DNA from: Sphingobacteriales bacterium 50-39
Lineage (GTDB): Bacteria > Bacteroidota > Bacteroidia > Chitinophagales > Chitinophagaceae
Length of the DNA stretch: 64,000 bases
Direction of reading: 5' to 3'
Assembly: GCA_001898505.1 (NCBI GenBank)
Contig: MKTZ01000001.1
Span: 496,001 to 560,000 of the forward strand
Positions within the stretch are counted from its first letter, which is position 1, and every line of letters begins with the position of its first letter. Below are positions 41,706 to 49,411 of this stretch, piece after piece. Under the pieces are notes generated by a model that saw only the letters and a list, made by a program, of their open reading frames with translations, did not search any database and was not told the origin of the DNA. Both the position numbers and the translations under genes were made by a program.

Positions 41706-43385
41706 ATGTCCAATGATCAATATTGTATAGGCGTCGATTTCGGCACTGATTCCGTGCGGACCATTATCGTGAATGCCCGTACCGGAGAGGAGATGGCATC
41801 GGATGTTTACCATTATCCCCGCTGGCGGGATGGGCTCTATTGCAATGCGGCCCTCAACCAGTTCCGTCAGCATCCCCGGGATCATATGGAGGGGCTGCAG
41901 CAGACGATCACACGCTGTCTTAGTCTGGCAGGGCCTGCGGTAAGACGTCATGTCAAGGCTATTTCGGTGGATACGACCGGCTCGACGCCGGTGGCGGTGG
42001 ATAGAACGGGCATGCCGTTGGCGTTGCTTCCTGCCTTCGAGCATGATCCCGATGCGATGTTCGTGCTCTGGAAAGATCATACTGCCGCGGGAGAGGCGTC
42101 GGAGATCAATGCGCATGCGGGGAGGTTCGAAACCGACTATTTAAAATATGTCGGTGGCACTTATTCATCGGAATGGTTCTGGAGCAAGCTCTTGTATATA
42201 TTGAGAAAGAGCAGCCGTGTAAGAGAGGCTGCCTGTTCATGGGTGGAGCATTGCGATTGGATACCTTTTCTTCTCACCGGGGGCAGGCGGGCGGAGGATA
42301 TCAGACGAAGTGTATGTACGGCGGGGCATAAAGCGCTCTGGTCCGGGGATTGGGGCGGATTGCCGCCAGAAGATTTTTTTTCATCGCTCGATCCATTGCT
42401 GTCGCCTTTTGCGAAAGGGCTTTATGATCGCACCTACACCGCGGACCAGGCGGCGGGAAATCTTTGTCCCGAGTGGGCGGAGCTGTTGGGATTAGGGACG
42501 GATGTAGTCGTCGGTATCGGCGCGATGGATGCGCATATGGGTGCGGTCGGCGGGCAGATAGAACCCTATTATCTCAGCAAAGTGATGGGAACTTCCACCT
42601 GTGACATGCTGGTGGCGCCTGTGGGTGAGATGCAGGGAAAATATGTACGGGGTATCTGTGGTCTGGTGGATGGTTCGATCATTCCCGGTATGATAGGTAT
42701 GGAAGCCGGTCAGTCCGCCTTTGGGGATGTTTATGCGTGGTTCAGGGAGCTGCTGGCATGGCCGATAAGACATATTCTCCATGGAGGGGAGGGGGCGATC
42801 AACAGCGGGGAGAGAGCGGTTAATGAAGTGGAGATCGAAAAGATCATCCCGGAGCTGAGCAGACAGGCTATGGGACTGTCACCGGAGGGGGTAGGGGAAA
42901 TGAGTGTGGACTGGTTCAATGGCCGGCGTACGCCGGATGCCAATGCATCTGTAAAGGGGAGCATAACGGGGCTGAGCCTGGGGAGCGATGCGCCGAGGAT
43001 ATTTTACTCGCTGGTAGAGTCCACTTGTTATGGGGCGAAGGCGATCGTGGACAGGTTTATAGAGCAGGGTGTGCCGGTGAAGGGGATTATGGGGCTGGGG
43101 GGGATCCCTCAAAAATCGCCCTTTATCATGCAGATGCTGGCTGATGTGTTCGATATGCCCATCCGGATCAGCCGATCGACGCAGGCCTGTGCTACGGGTG
43201 CGGCCATGTTTGCTGCTACCGCGGCCGGGATCTATAAGAAAGTGGAGGATGCCATGCAGGTGATGGGGCATGGGTTTGAACGGGAATATATCCCTGATGG
43301 CAAAAAGGTCCCGCTATATCGGGAGCGATACAGAAGCTACCTGCGGATCGGCGAATTCCTGGAAGAGCTGGGCGGGGCCGGATAA
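41706..43385 (+). CDS. FGGY-family carbohydrate kinase, ribulokinase (AraB) type
   Basis: 559 residues from the ATG at 41706, 25 bp after fucP. It aligns along its length with AraB, not with FucK: CIGVDFGTDSVRTIIVNARTGEE, HYPRWRDGLYCNAALNQFRQHPRD, SVDTTGSTPVAVD, AMFVLWKDHTAAGEASEI, GGTYSSEWFWSKLL, DIRRSVCTAGHKALW, the base Asp275 in GAMDAHMGAVGG, KVMGTSTCDML and DWFNGRRTPDANASVKGSITGL. Ribulokinases phosphorylate 2-ketopentoses at O5, including D-ribulose. With a D-arabinose isomerase this would give D-ribulose 5-phosphate. L-fuculose is not a usual ribulokinase substrate. Confidence 0.9.
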   Translation: MSNDQYCIGVDFGTDSVRTIIVNARTGEEMASDVYHYPRWRDGLYCNAALNQFRQHPRDHMEGLQQTITRCLSLAGPAVRRHVKAISVDTTGSTPVAVDRTGMPLALLPAFEHDPDAMFVLWKDHTAAGEASEINAHAGRFETDYLKYVGGTYSSEWFWSKLLYILRKSSRVREAACSWVEHCDWIPFLLTGGRRAEDIRRSVCTAGHKALWSGDWGGLPPEDFFSSLDPLLSPFAKGLYDRTYTADQAAGNLCPEWAELLGLGTDVVVGIGAMDAHMGAVGGQIEPYYLSKVMGTSTCDMLVAPVGEMQGKYVRGICGLVDGSIIPGMIGMEAGQSAFGDVYAWFRELLAWPIRHILHGGEGAINSGERAVNEVEIEKIIPELSRQAMGLSPEGVGEMSVDWFNGRRTPDANASVKGSITGLSLGSDAPRIFYSLVESTCYGAKAIVDRFIEQGVPVKGIMGLGGIPQKSPFIMQMLADVFDMPIRISRSTQACATGAAMFAATAAGIYKKVEDAMQVMGHGFEREYIPDGKKVPLYRERYRSYLRIGEFLEELGGAG

Positions 43386-43388
43386 TAG

Positions 43389-43426
43389 TCGAGGGGCCTG
43401 CTGATACTCGAGGGGCCCGTTGATAC
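43389..43426 (+). repeat. 19-bp tandem direct repeat after the kinase gene
   Basis: TCGAGGGGCCTGCTGATAC at 43389-43407 and TCGAGGGGCCCGTTGATAC at 43408-43426 differ at two positions. They begin 4 bp after the kinase stop codon. Confidence 0.8.
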
Positions 43427-43480
43427 CCATGAAGAGGAAAAAACCTGGATGTTATTTTCGGGATATTTATTTTACTCATT

Positions 43481-43496
43481 GCTTAACCATTAAAAC
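43481..43496. promoter_or_regulatory. LacI-family operator, copy 3 (degenerate)
   Basis: GCTTAACCATTAAAAC keeps the left arm and part of the right arm. It lies 101 bp upstream of copy 4, a spacing that would allow looping, and directly precedes the short ORF at 43506. Confidence 0.5.
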
Positions 43497-43505
43497 ACTT
43501 GCCAT

Positions 43506-43562
43506 ATGAAGGATTTTCTACCATCCTGTCTTGTTTTTTCCCGGCGCTTCGCCGGGCCATAA
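43506..43562 (+). CDS. Possible 18-codon leader ORF with embedded hairpin
   Basis: ATG at 43506 reads MKDFLPSCLVFSRRFAGP and stop. The sequence before its ATG (GCCATATGAA) closely resembles that before the SDR start. A strong hairpin CCCGGCG/CGCCGGG (43540-43546 with 43550-43556, 3-nt loop) lies inside its 3' half, followed after 8 nt by a T-run. It may be a leader peptide/attenuator, or the cut-off start of a lost gene. Confidence 0.3.
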   Translation: MKDFLPSCLVFSRRFAGP

Positions 43563-43572
43563 AATTTTTTTT
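43540..43572 (+). terminator. Possible terminator or attenuator before susC
   Basis: 7-bp GC-only stem with a 3-nt loop, then CCATAAAA and eight T (43565-43572). The T-run is offset by 8 nt, so efficiency is uncertain. It would separate the isomerase-permease-kinase transcript from susC. Confidence 0.45.
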
Positions 43573-43581
43573 GGAGAAAAC

Positions 43582-43597
43582 GCTTAATCGTTTAAGC
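43582..43597. promoter_or_regulatory. LacI-family operator, copy 4 (best copy, before susC)
   Basis: GCTTAATCGTTTAAGC: perfect 6-bp arms around TCGT, 48 bp before the susC start. This defines the consensus for the other copies. Confidence 0.8.
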
Positions 43598-43644
43598 ATC
43601 AGCTTGTTATTATTCTCTCTCTTAACCAAACCAAATGAGATTTT

Positions 43645-46600
43645 ATGAGAAATTTTTTGTTACAAAAAAAGTCAGACCGGGCATGTTTACGACTGTCTGT
43701 GCTTTTAGGGGCATTGCTACTGTTCAACATGGCTGTTCTTGCTCAGCATAAACAGATCACCGGCAAAGTAATAGATGCGTCCGGGCAGCCTATTGCAGGT
43801 ATTTCAGTGACCATCAAGGGAAGCAGTACGGGGGTTACCACCGGCAATGACGGTGTTTATAAAATTGACGCCGCCAAAGGGCAGGTATTGATATTTTCCT
43901 TTGTGGGCAAGACACCCCAGGAGATCATTGTCGGGAGCGGCAGTGTGATCAATGTATCGATGAAGGAAGGCGATGCATTCGACCTGAACCAGGTAGTAGT
44001 CACCGGGTATATGACGCAGAAAAAGGCGGATCTGACGGGAGCGATATCCGTAGTGTCGCCACAGGACCTCACGAAGAACCATGGCACGACCAATATTTTA
44101 GAGTCCTTACAGGGGGCTGTCCCCGGTATGCATATCACGACGGATGGAAGCCCGGTGGGTAATTACAGCGTACAGATACGTGGATTGACATCGGTGAACG
44201 GCGCTGCGCCCCTGATAGTGATCGACGGTGTGCCTACCTATATGAACCTCCGGGATATCAATGCGGACAATATTGCTTCTATCCAGGTATTGAAGGATGC
44301 GGCCTCGGCCAGCATCTATGGCGCCCAGGGCGCTGCCGGGGTTATCCTCATCGAAACGAAAAAAGGGCAGGCCGGGAATGCAAAGATCAGCTATAATGGG
44401 TCATTTGGCGCGTCGGCGTTCCTGAACAAGGTCAAGATGATGAATACGCAGCAGTACGGGCAGGCGTTGTGGCAGGCAGCGGTCAATGACGGAAAGGATC
44501 CCAATCTCGTCACGCAGATATATACGTACGACTGGCATACGGATGGTCAGGGAATCCCACGCCTGGATAAGGTGACGCCGCGCAAATATCTCAACGCGGA
44601 CTCCACGATGCTGTCGGCCAATACCAACTGGCTCGACGCCATTTCTCAGCTGGGTATCCAAAACAATCATCAGATCACTATCTCGGGGGGGAATGATAAA
44701 GCCACCAGCCTGTTGTCATTTAATTTTTTCCAAAATCAGGGTACGCAGATATATACGGGATACAAAAGATTCTCCCTGCGGGTGAATACCTCTTACCGGA
44801 CATTGGGGAATCATCTTACGATAGGAGAAAACCTGGAAGCCTCCCGAATGAAGATCAACGACCAGAACCAGATGCACCAGGCGCTTGTGGAGCCTCCGAT
44901 CATCCCGGTGCATACGACGAATGGAGGTTGGGGCGGATCGGCTGTGGCATTGGGAATGGACGATTACTGGAACCCTGTCCGGGAGCTCACCTTGAACAAG
45001 GACAATGGAAACAGTTACAATAAAGTATATGGGGATGCATTTGCCAGTCTGAGTTTTCTGAAGCATTTCACCCTGCGTTCGCAATTGGGTCTTATTTACA
45101 CGGATGGGTACCATCGTACTATCCAGTTTACCTTCCAGGAAGGCGGGGGGAAGTTCAATCCCATCAGCAGTGTGGATCAGTGGTATTGGACGGAGTCGAC
45201 GCTGGATCTCACCAATACGCTGTCCTATAAGCTGAGCGTGGGCAAACACAACCTGGACGCCATCGCAGGTATGGAAGCTACGAAATACCAGACGGAGACG
45301 GTGGATGCCAGCCGCCAGACTATCCAGTTCCAGAACTATGACTATGCCTATTTGGGCAATGCTACGGGAAATATAACGTTGGGGGGCAGCGGAAATAAAT
45401 ACAATGCGCTGTCGTATTTCTCGAAATTCAATTATGTCTACAATTCGAAATATCTCTTGTCGGCCTCCCTGCGTTATGACGGGTCTTCCAAGTTCGGTGT
45501 AAACAATCAATATGGTCTTTTCCCAGCGGTGTCTGCCGGCTGGAGATTGAGCGAGGAGGATTTTATGAAAAGCGTAACGGTTGTGTCGGATCTGAAGCTC
45601 CGGGCCAGCTGGGGTAAGAACGGTAATTCGAATATCCCTACGGGCGCCACGCAAACCTATTTCGTTTCCGACTATAACGGCACTTCTTATGGCATTGCGG
45701 GGAATGAGACAGGGAGTAATCCTTCCGGCTATCGGAGAGTGCAAACGGGAAATCCCAATCTGAAATGGGAGACAACGACGCAGACGGACATCGGCGTCGA
45801 CTTCGGACTACTGAACCGCAGGATCGTTGGTTCTATCGACTATTACCACAAACACACCAACGGGATGCTTTTTCAGCCTCCTTACCTTGGTACGATCGGG
45901 GAAGGCGGTTACAAATGGGTGAATGCGGCTGACATGTCGAACAATGGCATCGAGCTGGAGATCGGTTATCAAAGTGACCCGACCCGGAAATTTACCTATA
46001 GCATACGGGGTAATATAGCCCATAATAAGAACAAGATCACCAATCTGCCCAAGTCCGTGCAATATTCTTATGGCGGCAGCGCCTTGAAGGGAGATGATAT
46101 CCAGGGGCGTCCTCTCGACTCTTACTATGGATTTATTACTGACGGGATCTTTACCAGCGACGACCAGGTAAACAATTCTGCTGCTCAACCGGGCAAGGGG
46201 CTGGGCCGGATACGATATAAAGATATCTCGGGGCCGGGTGGAAAGCCTGATGGGAAGATCGATTATGACTATGACAGGACCTGGATCGGCAGCTGGGATC
46301 CCAGCATCGAATATGGGATAACCTTCGCGGCCAATTATAAGAATTTCGATTTCTCCCTATTCTGGCAGGGTGTCGCGGGCAATACGGTGTATGATGGATG
46401 GAAGAGCTACAGCGATTTTTACAATGTATGGGTCCAGAACGGCTTTAATCATCCGACACGGGTCCTGGATGCATGGTCCAAGGCCAATCCCAATTCGAAG
46501 ATACCTGCCTTGTCATTGATAAATCCCAATGACGAGCTAAGGATGTCAACCTATTTTATGGAGTCGGGCTCCTATCTGAAACTGCGTAATGTTCAGGTGG

Positions 46601-46809
46601 GGTATACCTTCCCGAAGAGGATGGTCTCTGCCATCGGTATGGAAAAACTGCATTTTTACCTGATGGCCGAAAACGTTGTGCTATTGAAGAAATGGTGGGG
46701 GAACAATGCTTTTACCGGCGTCGATCCGGAGACTCCCAACGGCAGCTCCTATGACAATCCTTATGTAAGACCGCAAACGTTCAAACTGGGAGTGGATGTT
46801 GCTTTTTAG
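43645..46809 (+). CDS. SusC/RagA-family TonB-linked outer-membrane transporter
   Basis: 1054 residues with a signal peptide ending near LFNMAVLAQ. Domains: CarboxypepD_reg-like (about 36-112: ITGKVIDASGQPIAGISVTI, VLIFSFVGKTPQEI), plug (QVVVTGYMTQKKADLTGAIS, YSVQIRGLTSVNGAAPLIVIDGVP, SIQVLKDAASASIYGAQGAAGVILIETKKG), and a barrel ending RPQTFKLGVDVAF. It imports glycan fragments bound by the SusD protein. Two LacI-type operators precede it, so its expression should follow that of fucI. The susD start lies 34 bp after the susC stop. Confidence 0.95.
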   Translation: MRNFLLQKKSDRACLRLSVLLGALLLFNMAVLAQHKQITGKVIDASGQPIAGISVTIKGSSTGVTTGNDGVYKIDAAKGQVLIFSFVGKTPQEIIVGSGSVINVSMKEGDAFDLNQVVVTGYMTQKKADLTGAISVVSPQDLTKNHGTTNILESLQGAVPGMHITTDGSPVGNYSVQIRGLTSVNGAAPLIVIDGVPTYMNLRDINADNIASIQVLKDAASASIYGAQGAAGVILIETKKGQAGNAKISYNGSFGASAFLNKVKMMNTQQYGQALWQAAVNDGKDPNLVTQIYTYDWHTDGQGIPRLDKVTPRKYLNADSTMLSANTNWLDAISQLGIQNNHQITISGGNDKATSLLSFNFFQNQGTQIYTGYKRFSLRVNTSYRTLGNHLTIGENLEASRMKINDQNQMHQALVEPPIIPVHTTNGGWGGSAVALGMDDYWNPVRELTLNKDNGNSYNKVYGDAFASLSFLKHFTLRSQLGLIYTDGYHRTIQFTFQEGGGKFNPISSVDQWYWTESTLDLTNTLSYKLSVGKHNLDAIAGMEATKYQTETVDASRQTIQFQNYDYAYLGNATGNITLGGSGNKYNALSYFSKFNYVYNSKYLLSASLRYDGSSKFGVNNQYGLFPAVSAGWRLSEEDFMKSVTVVSDLKLRASWGKNGNSNIPTGATQTYFVSDYNGTSYGIAGNETGSNPSGYRRVQTGNPNLKWETTTQTDIGVDFGLLNRRIVGSIDYYHKHTNGMLFQPPYLGTIGEGGYKWVNAADMSNNGIELEIGYQSDPTRKFTYSIRGNIAHNKNKITNLPKSVQYSYGGSALKGDDIQGRPLDSYYGFITDGIFTSDDQVNNSAAQPGKGLGRIRYKDISGPGGKPDGKIDYDYDRTWIGSWDPSIEYGITFAANYKNFDFSLFWQGVAGNTVYDGWKSYSDFYNVWVQNGFNHPTRVLDAWSKANPNSKIPALSLINPNDELRMSTYFMESGSYLKLRNVQVGYTFPKRMVSAIGMEKLHFYLMAENVVLLKKWWGNNAFTGVDPETPNGSSYDNPYVRPQTFKLGVDVAF

Positions 46810-46843
46810 GGAACCGAGGTTTCGAAACAATCAAAACAGCGTT

Positions 46844-48583
46844 ATGAAAAAAATAGCATTTTATATAATAGGGGGAATGATGTTTCTTTCCCTGTCCAAT
46901 TGTAAAAAGTTCCTGGATGTAAAACCGCAGGGAGCGATCACGGAAACTGATCTGGCGACCCCGGAGAATGTAGATGGCCTTGTCATTGCGGCTTATGCAT
47001 TTTATCCGCACGAGTGGACGCTGGGTGAAAAGATGAGTCCCTGGCTGGCGGATATCAAGTCGGATGACTCCTATAAGGGCGGGGGTGGTCTTTCGGACCA
47101 GACGCCCTGGTATCAGATGGAAGTGTTCTCGCTGGTGACGCCCAGTATCGGCAATAATGATGGGGTGTGGTATGGTCAATACAGGGGGATATCCCGGTGC
47201 AACACGGCCCTGAAAGCGCTGAATTCCATCGACGAATCGAAATACCCGCTGAAAAGTCAACGTATAGCGGAGGTGAAGTTCCTCCGGGGGTATATGTATA
47301 TGCAGCTGAAGAAGTGGTATCGCTGGATACCTTATTACGACGAGACGGTAGGTGCGGATTCGATCGTTAAGATCCATAATCATCCGGATACGGCAACGAG
47401 CGATCTATATCTCTGGAATGATATTTACCAGGATTTTGCCGCCGCTATGAATGGTCTGCCGCCGACGCAAACCGACAAGGGCCGTCCGACAAAATACGCA
47501 GCGGAGGCGGAGCTGGCTAATGTATTGCTATGGATGGCTTATGAGGAGGATGCTAATAATAAGGTGGTCAATGTCAATAAGGCCCGGTTGACACAGGCGC
47601 TGGCCAATATCGACGATATCCTCAACAGCAACCGATACAGCCTTACGCCTGACTATGGGGACAACTTCATGTTCTCGGAAGACAACCTGACCCCCGAGAG
47701 TCTTTTTGAATGGCAATATACCCATAACGATGGTACGCCCAATGGCAATACCAACGGGAGCACGCCTCTGAACGCACCCTGGTGGCCACCCTATTTCAGC
47801 TGTTGCGATTTTCATAAAGCGTCGTATAATATGGTGAATGCATTCCGTGTCGACAACAATGGCTTGCCTCTTTTCAATACATTCAACACGGAGGAAATAA
47901 CGGACAAGGGAGCGTACTTCGCCGGCAATTCCTGGGACCCGCGGATAGGCCATACCGTAGCGATACCGGGTCTGCCGTGGAAATACCAGACGAACCTTCT
48001 GTTCGACAGCAGCGGGGCGCGTGATCCCAACAACTACGGGTATTTCAATTCGCTGAAGGAGAATGTGGAAGCCGGAAGTCCCGGGCTGGTCAACCTGTTC
48101 TGGATGTGGAACTCCAAGAATGAGACAGCCATAAGGCTTGGCAGGATACTGTTGTGGAAAGCGGAGATACTCATACAACTGAATCGTGAAGCGGAGGCAT
48201 TGCCCATCATCAACCAGATAAGGCAACGTGCGGCCAGCAGTCTGGGCAAGTTGAAATTTGCCGACGGGACGCCTACCTTGCCGTATAAGATAGGGTTGTA
48301 CGAGGATGGGGTCAATTGCAACTGGACCCATGACTTTGCATGGAACGCGCTGATATGGGAGAATCGATTGGAGTTTGCGATGGAAGGCGAGCGATGGTTT
48401 GACCTTGTGCGATGGGGGATCGCAGAAAGCGTATTAAACTCCTATTTTGCCGCAGAGTATCCAAGAGGGCGTTCCTGGCTAAAGGATGGGCATTTCACGG
48501 CGGGGCGGGATGAGTATATGCCTATTCCGCAGCCGCAGATGAATTATTCCTATGGAGTGTATAAGCAGAATGTTGGATATTGA
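46844..48583 (+). CDS. SusD/RagB-family glycan-binding lipoprotein
   Basis: 579 residues from the ATG at 46844 (MKKIAFYIIGGMMFLSLSNC, lipobox Cys20); an in-frame frame to 46796 lies within susC. Typical SusD blocks: CKKFLDVKPQGAITETDLATPENVDGLVIAAYAFY, RCNTALKALNSIDESKYPL, EVKFLRGYMYMQLKKWYRWIPY, RLGRILLWKAEILIQLNREAEALPIINQIRQRA, and the C-terminal WENRLEFAMEGERWFDLVRWG. It is the surface partner of the preceding SusC. The ligand cannot be predicted from sequence alone. Confidence 0.95.
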   Translation: MKKIAFYIIGGMMFLSLSNCKKFLDVKPQGAITETDLATPENVDGLVIAAYAFYPHEWTLGEKMSPWLADIKSDDSYKGGGGLSDQTPWYQMEVFSLVTPSIGNNDGVWYGQYRGISRCNTALKALNSIDESKYPLKSQRIAEVKFLRGYMYMQLKKWYRWIPYYDETVGADSIVKIHNHPDTATSDLYLWNDIYQDFAAAMNGLPPTQTDKGRPTKYAAEAELANVLLWMAYEEDANNKVVNVNKARLTQALANIDDILNSNRYSLTPDYGDNFMFSEDNLTPESLFEWQYTHNDGTPNGNTNGSTPLNAPWWPPYFSCCDFHKASYNMVNAFRVDNNGLPLFNTFNTEEITDKGAYFAGNSWDPRIGHTVAIPGLPWKYQTNLLFDSSGARDPNNYGYFNSLKENVEAGSPGLVNLFWMWNSKNETAIRLGRILLWKAEILIQLNREAEALPIINQIRQRAASSLGKLKFADGTPTLPYKIGLYEDGVNCNWTHDFAWNALIWENRLEFAMEGERWFDLVRWGIAESVLNSYFAAEYPRGRSWLKDGHFTAGRDEYMPIPQPQMNYSYGVYKQNVGY

Positions 48584-48585
48584 TA

Positions 48586-48601
48586 GCTTAATCGTTAAAT
48601 T
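48586..48601. promoter_or_regulatory. LacI-family operator, copy 5 (before SDR gene)
   Basis: GCTTAATCGTTAAATT, 39 bp before the SDR start and just after the susD stop. With 4 bases to its left it is identical to copy 2 over 20 bp. It indicates that the downstream enzyme genes have their own regulated promoter. Confidence 0.7.
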
Positions 48602-48639
48602 GCTCTACCTTCTCCTATAATTATTTAAAATAATGCCAT

Positions 48640-49353
48640 ATGAATCTGTATCTCCAGGGTAAGGTATTTATCGTTACAGGGGGAGCCAGCGGGATCGGCG
48701 AAAGCATTGTCCGGAAACTTGCCGACAACGGAGCGATCGCATGTATCGTCGATGGCAGCGAGAAGGCTTCGATGCGGCTATGTGATGAGCTATGCACTGG
48801 GGGGAAGCAAGCATATTTTGTCCCGACGGAACTGTCCCGGACTGAGGCATGTGCGTATGCCGTAAGCCAGGTAATGGCTGAGTACGGACAAATCGACGGG
48901 CTCGTGAACAATGCCGGACTGAACGATGGGGTAAGTCTCGAAAATGGCAATTACGAAAAATTTATAGGTTCATTGCATAGGAATGTCGTCCATTATTATA
49001 ACATGGGGAATTTTTCTTTGCCGTATTTGAAGAAATCCCGGGGCGTGATCGTCAATATCTGCTCAAGGGTTGCGGAGACGGGGCAAGGGGGCGCATCGGG
49101 ATATGCTGCGGCCAACGGTGTAAGGTTTGGTCTAACCAGCCAATGGGCATGTGAATTGTTATCCTTTGGGATTCGTGTAAATGCTGTGGTACACGAGCTG
49201 CCGGGGGCGGGGGCGATGATCCCTTTAGGTAACAGGATGACGACGCCGGATGAAATTGCCGACACGGTGCTTTTCCTTTTGTCGCGAAAGTCTGGATCCG
49301 TCAACGGCGAGTTTTTACATGTAGATGGAGGATATGTTCATTTGGACAAATAG
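48640..49353 (+). CDS. SDR-family protein related to L-fucose dehydrogenase, catalytic Lys missing
   Basis: 237 residues. The Rossmann dinucleotide motif TGGASGIG (13-20) and NNAG (90-93) are intact, as are Ser142 (NICSR) and Tyr155 (SGYAAAN). The catalytic lysine four residues after Tyr is Asn159. Close relatives (L-fucose/D-arabinose dehydrogenases of about 255 residues) carry YAASK here and have about 15-20 more residues between RVNAV and IPLGxRMTT; that substrate loop is shortened (VVHELPGAGAM). The C-terminus GEFLHVDGGYVHLDK is typical of the group. Either activity is lost, or the protein works in a changed way. It starts the second operon of the locus. Confidence 0.85.
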   Translation: MNLYLQGKVFIVTGGASGIGESIVRKLADNGAIACIVDGSEKASMRLCDELCTGGKQAYFVPTELSRTEACAYAVSQVMAEYGQIDGLVNNAGLNDGVSLENGNYEKFIGSLHRNVVHYYNMGNFSLPYLKKSRGVIVNICSRVAETGQGGASGYAAANGVRFGLTSQWACELLSFGIRVNAVVHELPGAGAMIPLGNRMTTPDEIADTVLFLLSRKSGSVNGEFLHVDGGYVHLDK

Positions 49354-49411
49354 GAAATGTACTGGCTGTGAGGACGGGTATATTCTTTTCAAAATTAAAC
49401 TCAACACGCTT

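Noticed and set aside
38493-43385. Canonical L-fucose operon (fucI-fucP-fucK)
   Set aside because: The kinase is of AraB type, and no fuculose-phosphate aldolase or fucosidase is present, so I keep fucose only as the rival hypothesis to D-arabinose.
44716-45744. 342-codon antisense frame inside the second SusC gene
   Set aside because: Same reason: the SusC reading is complete with signal peptide, plug and barrel end, and the antisense translation looks random.
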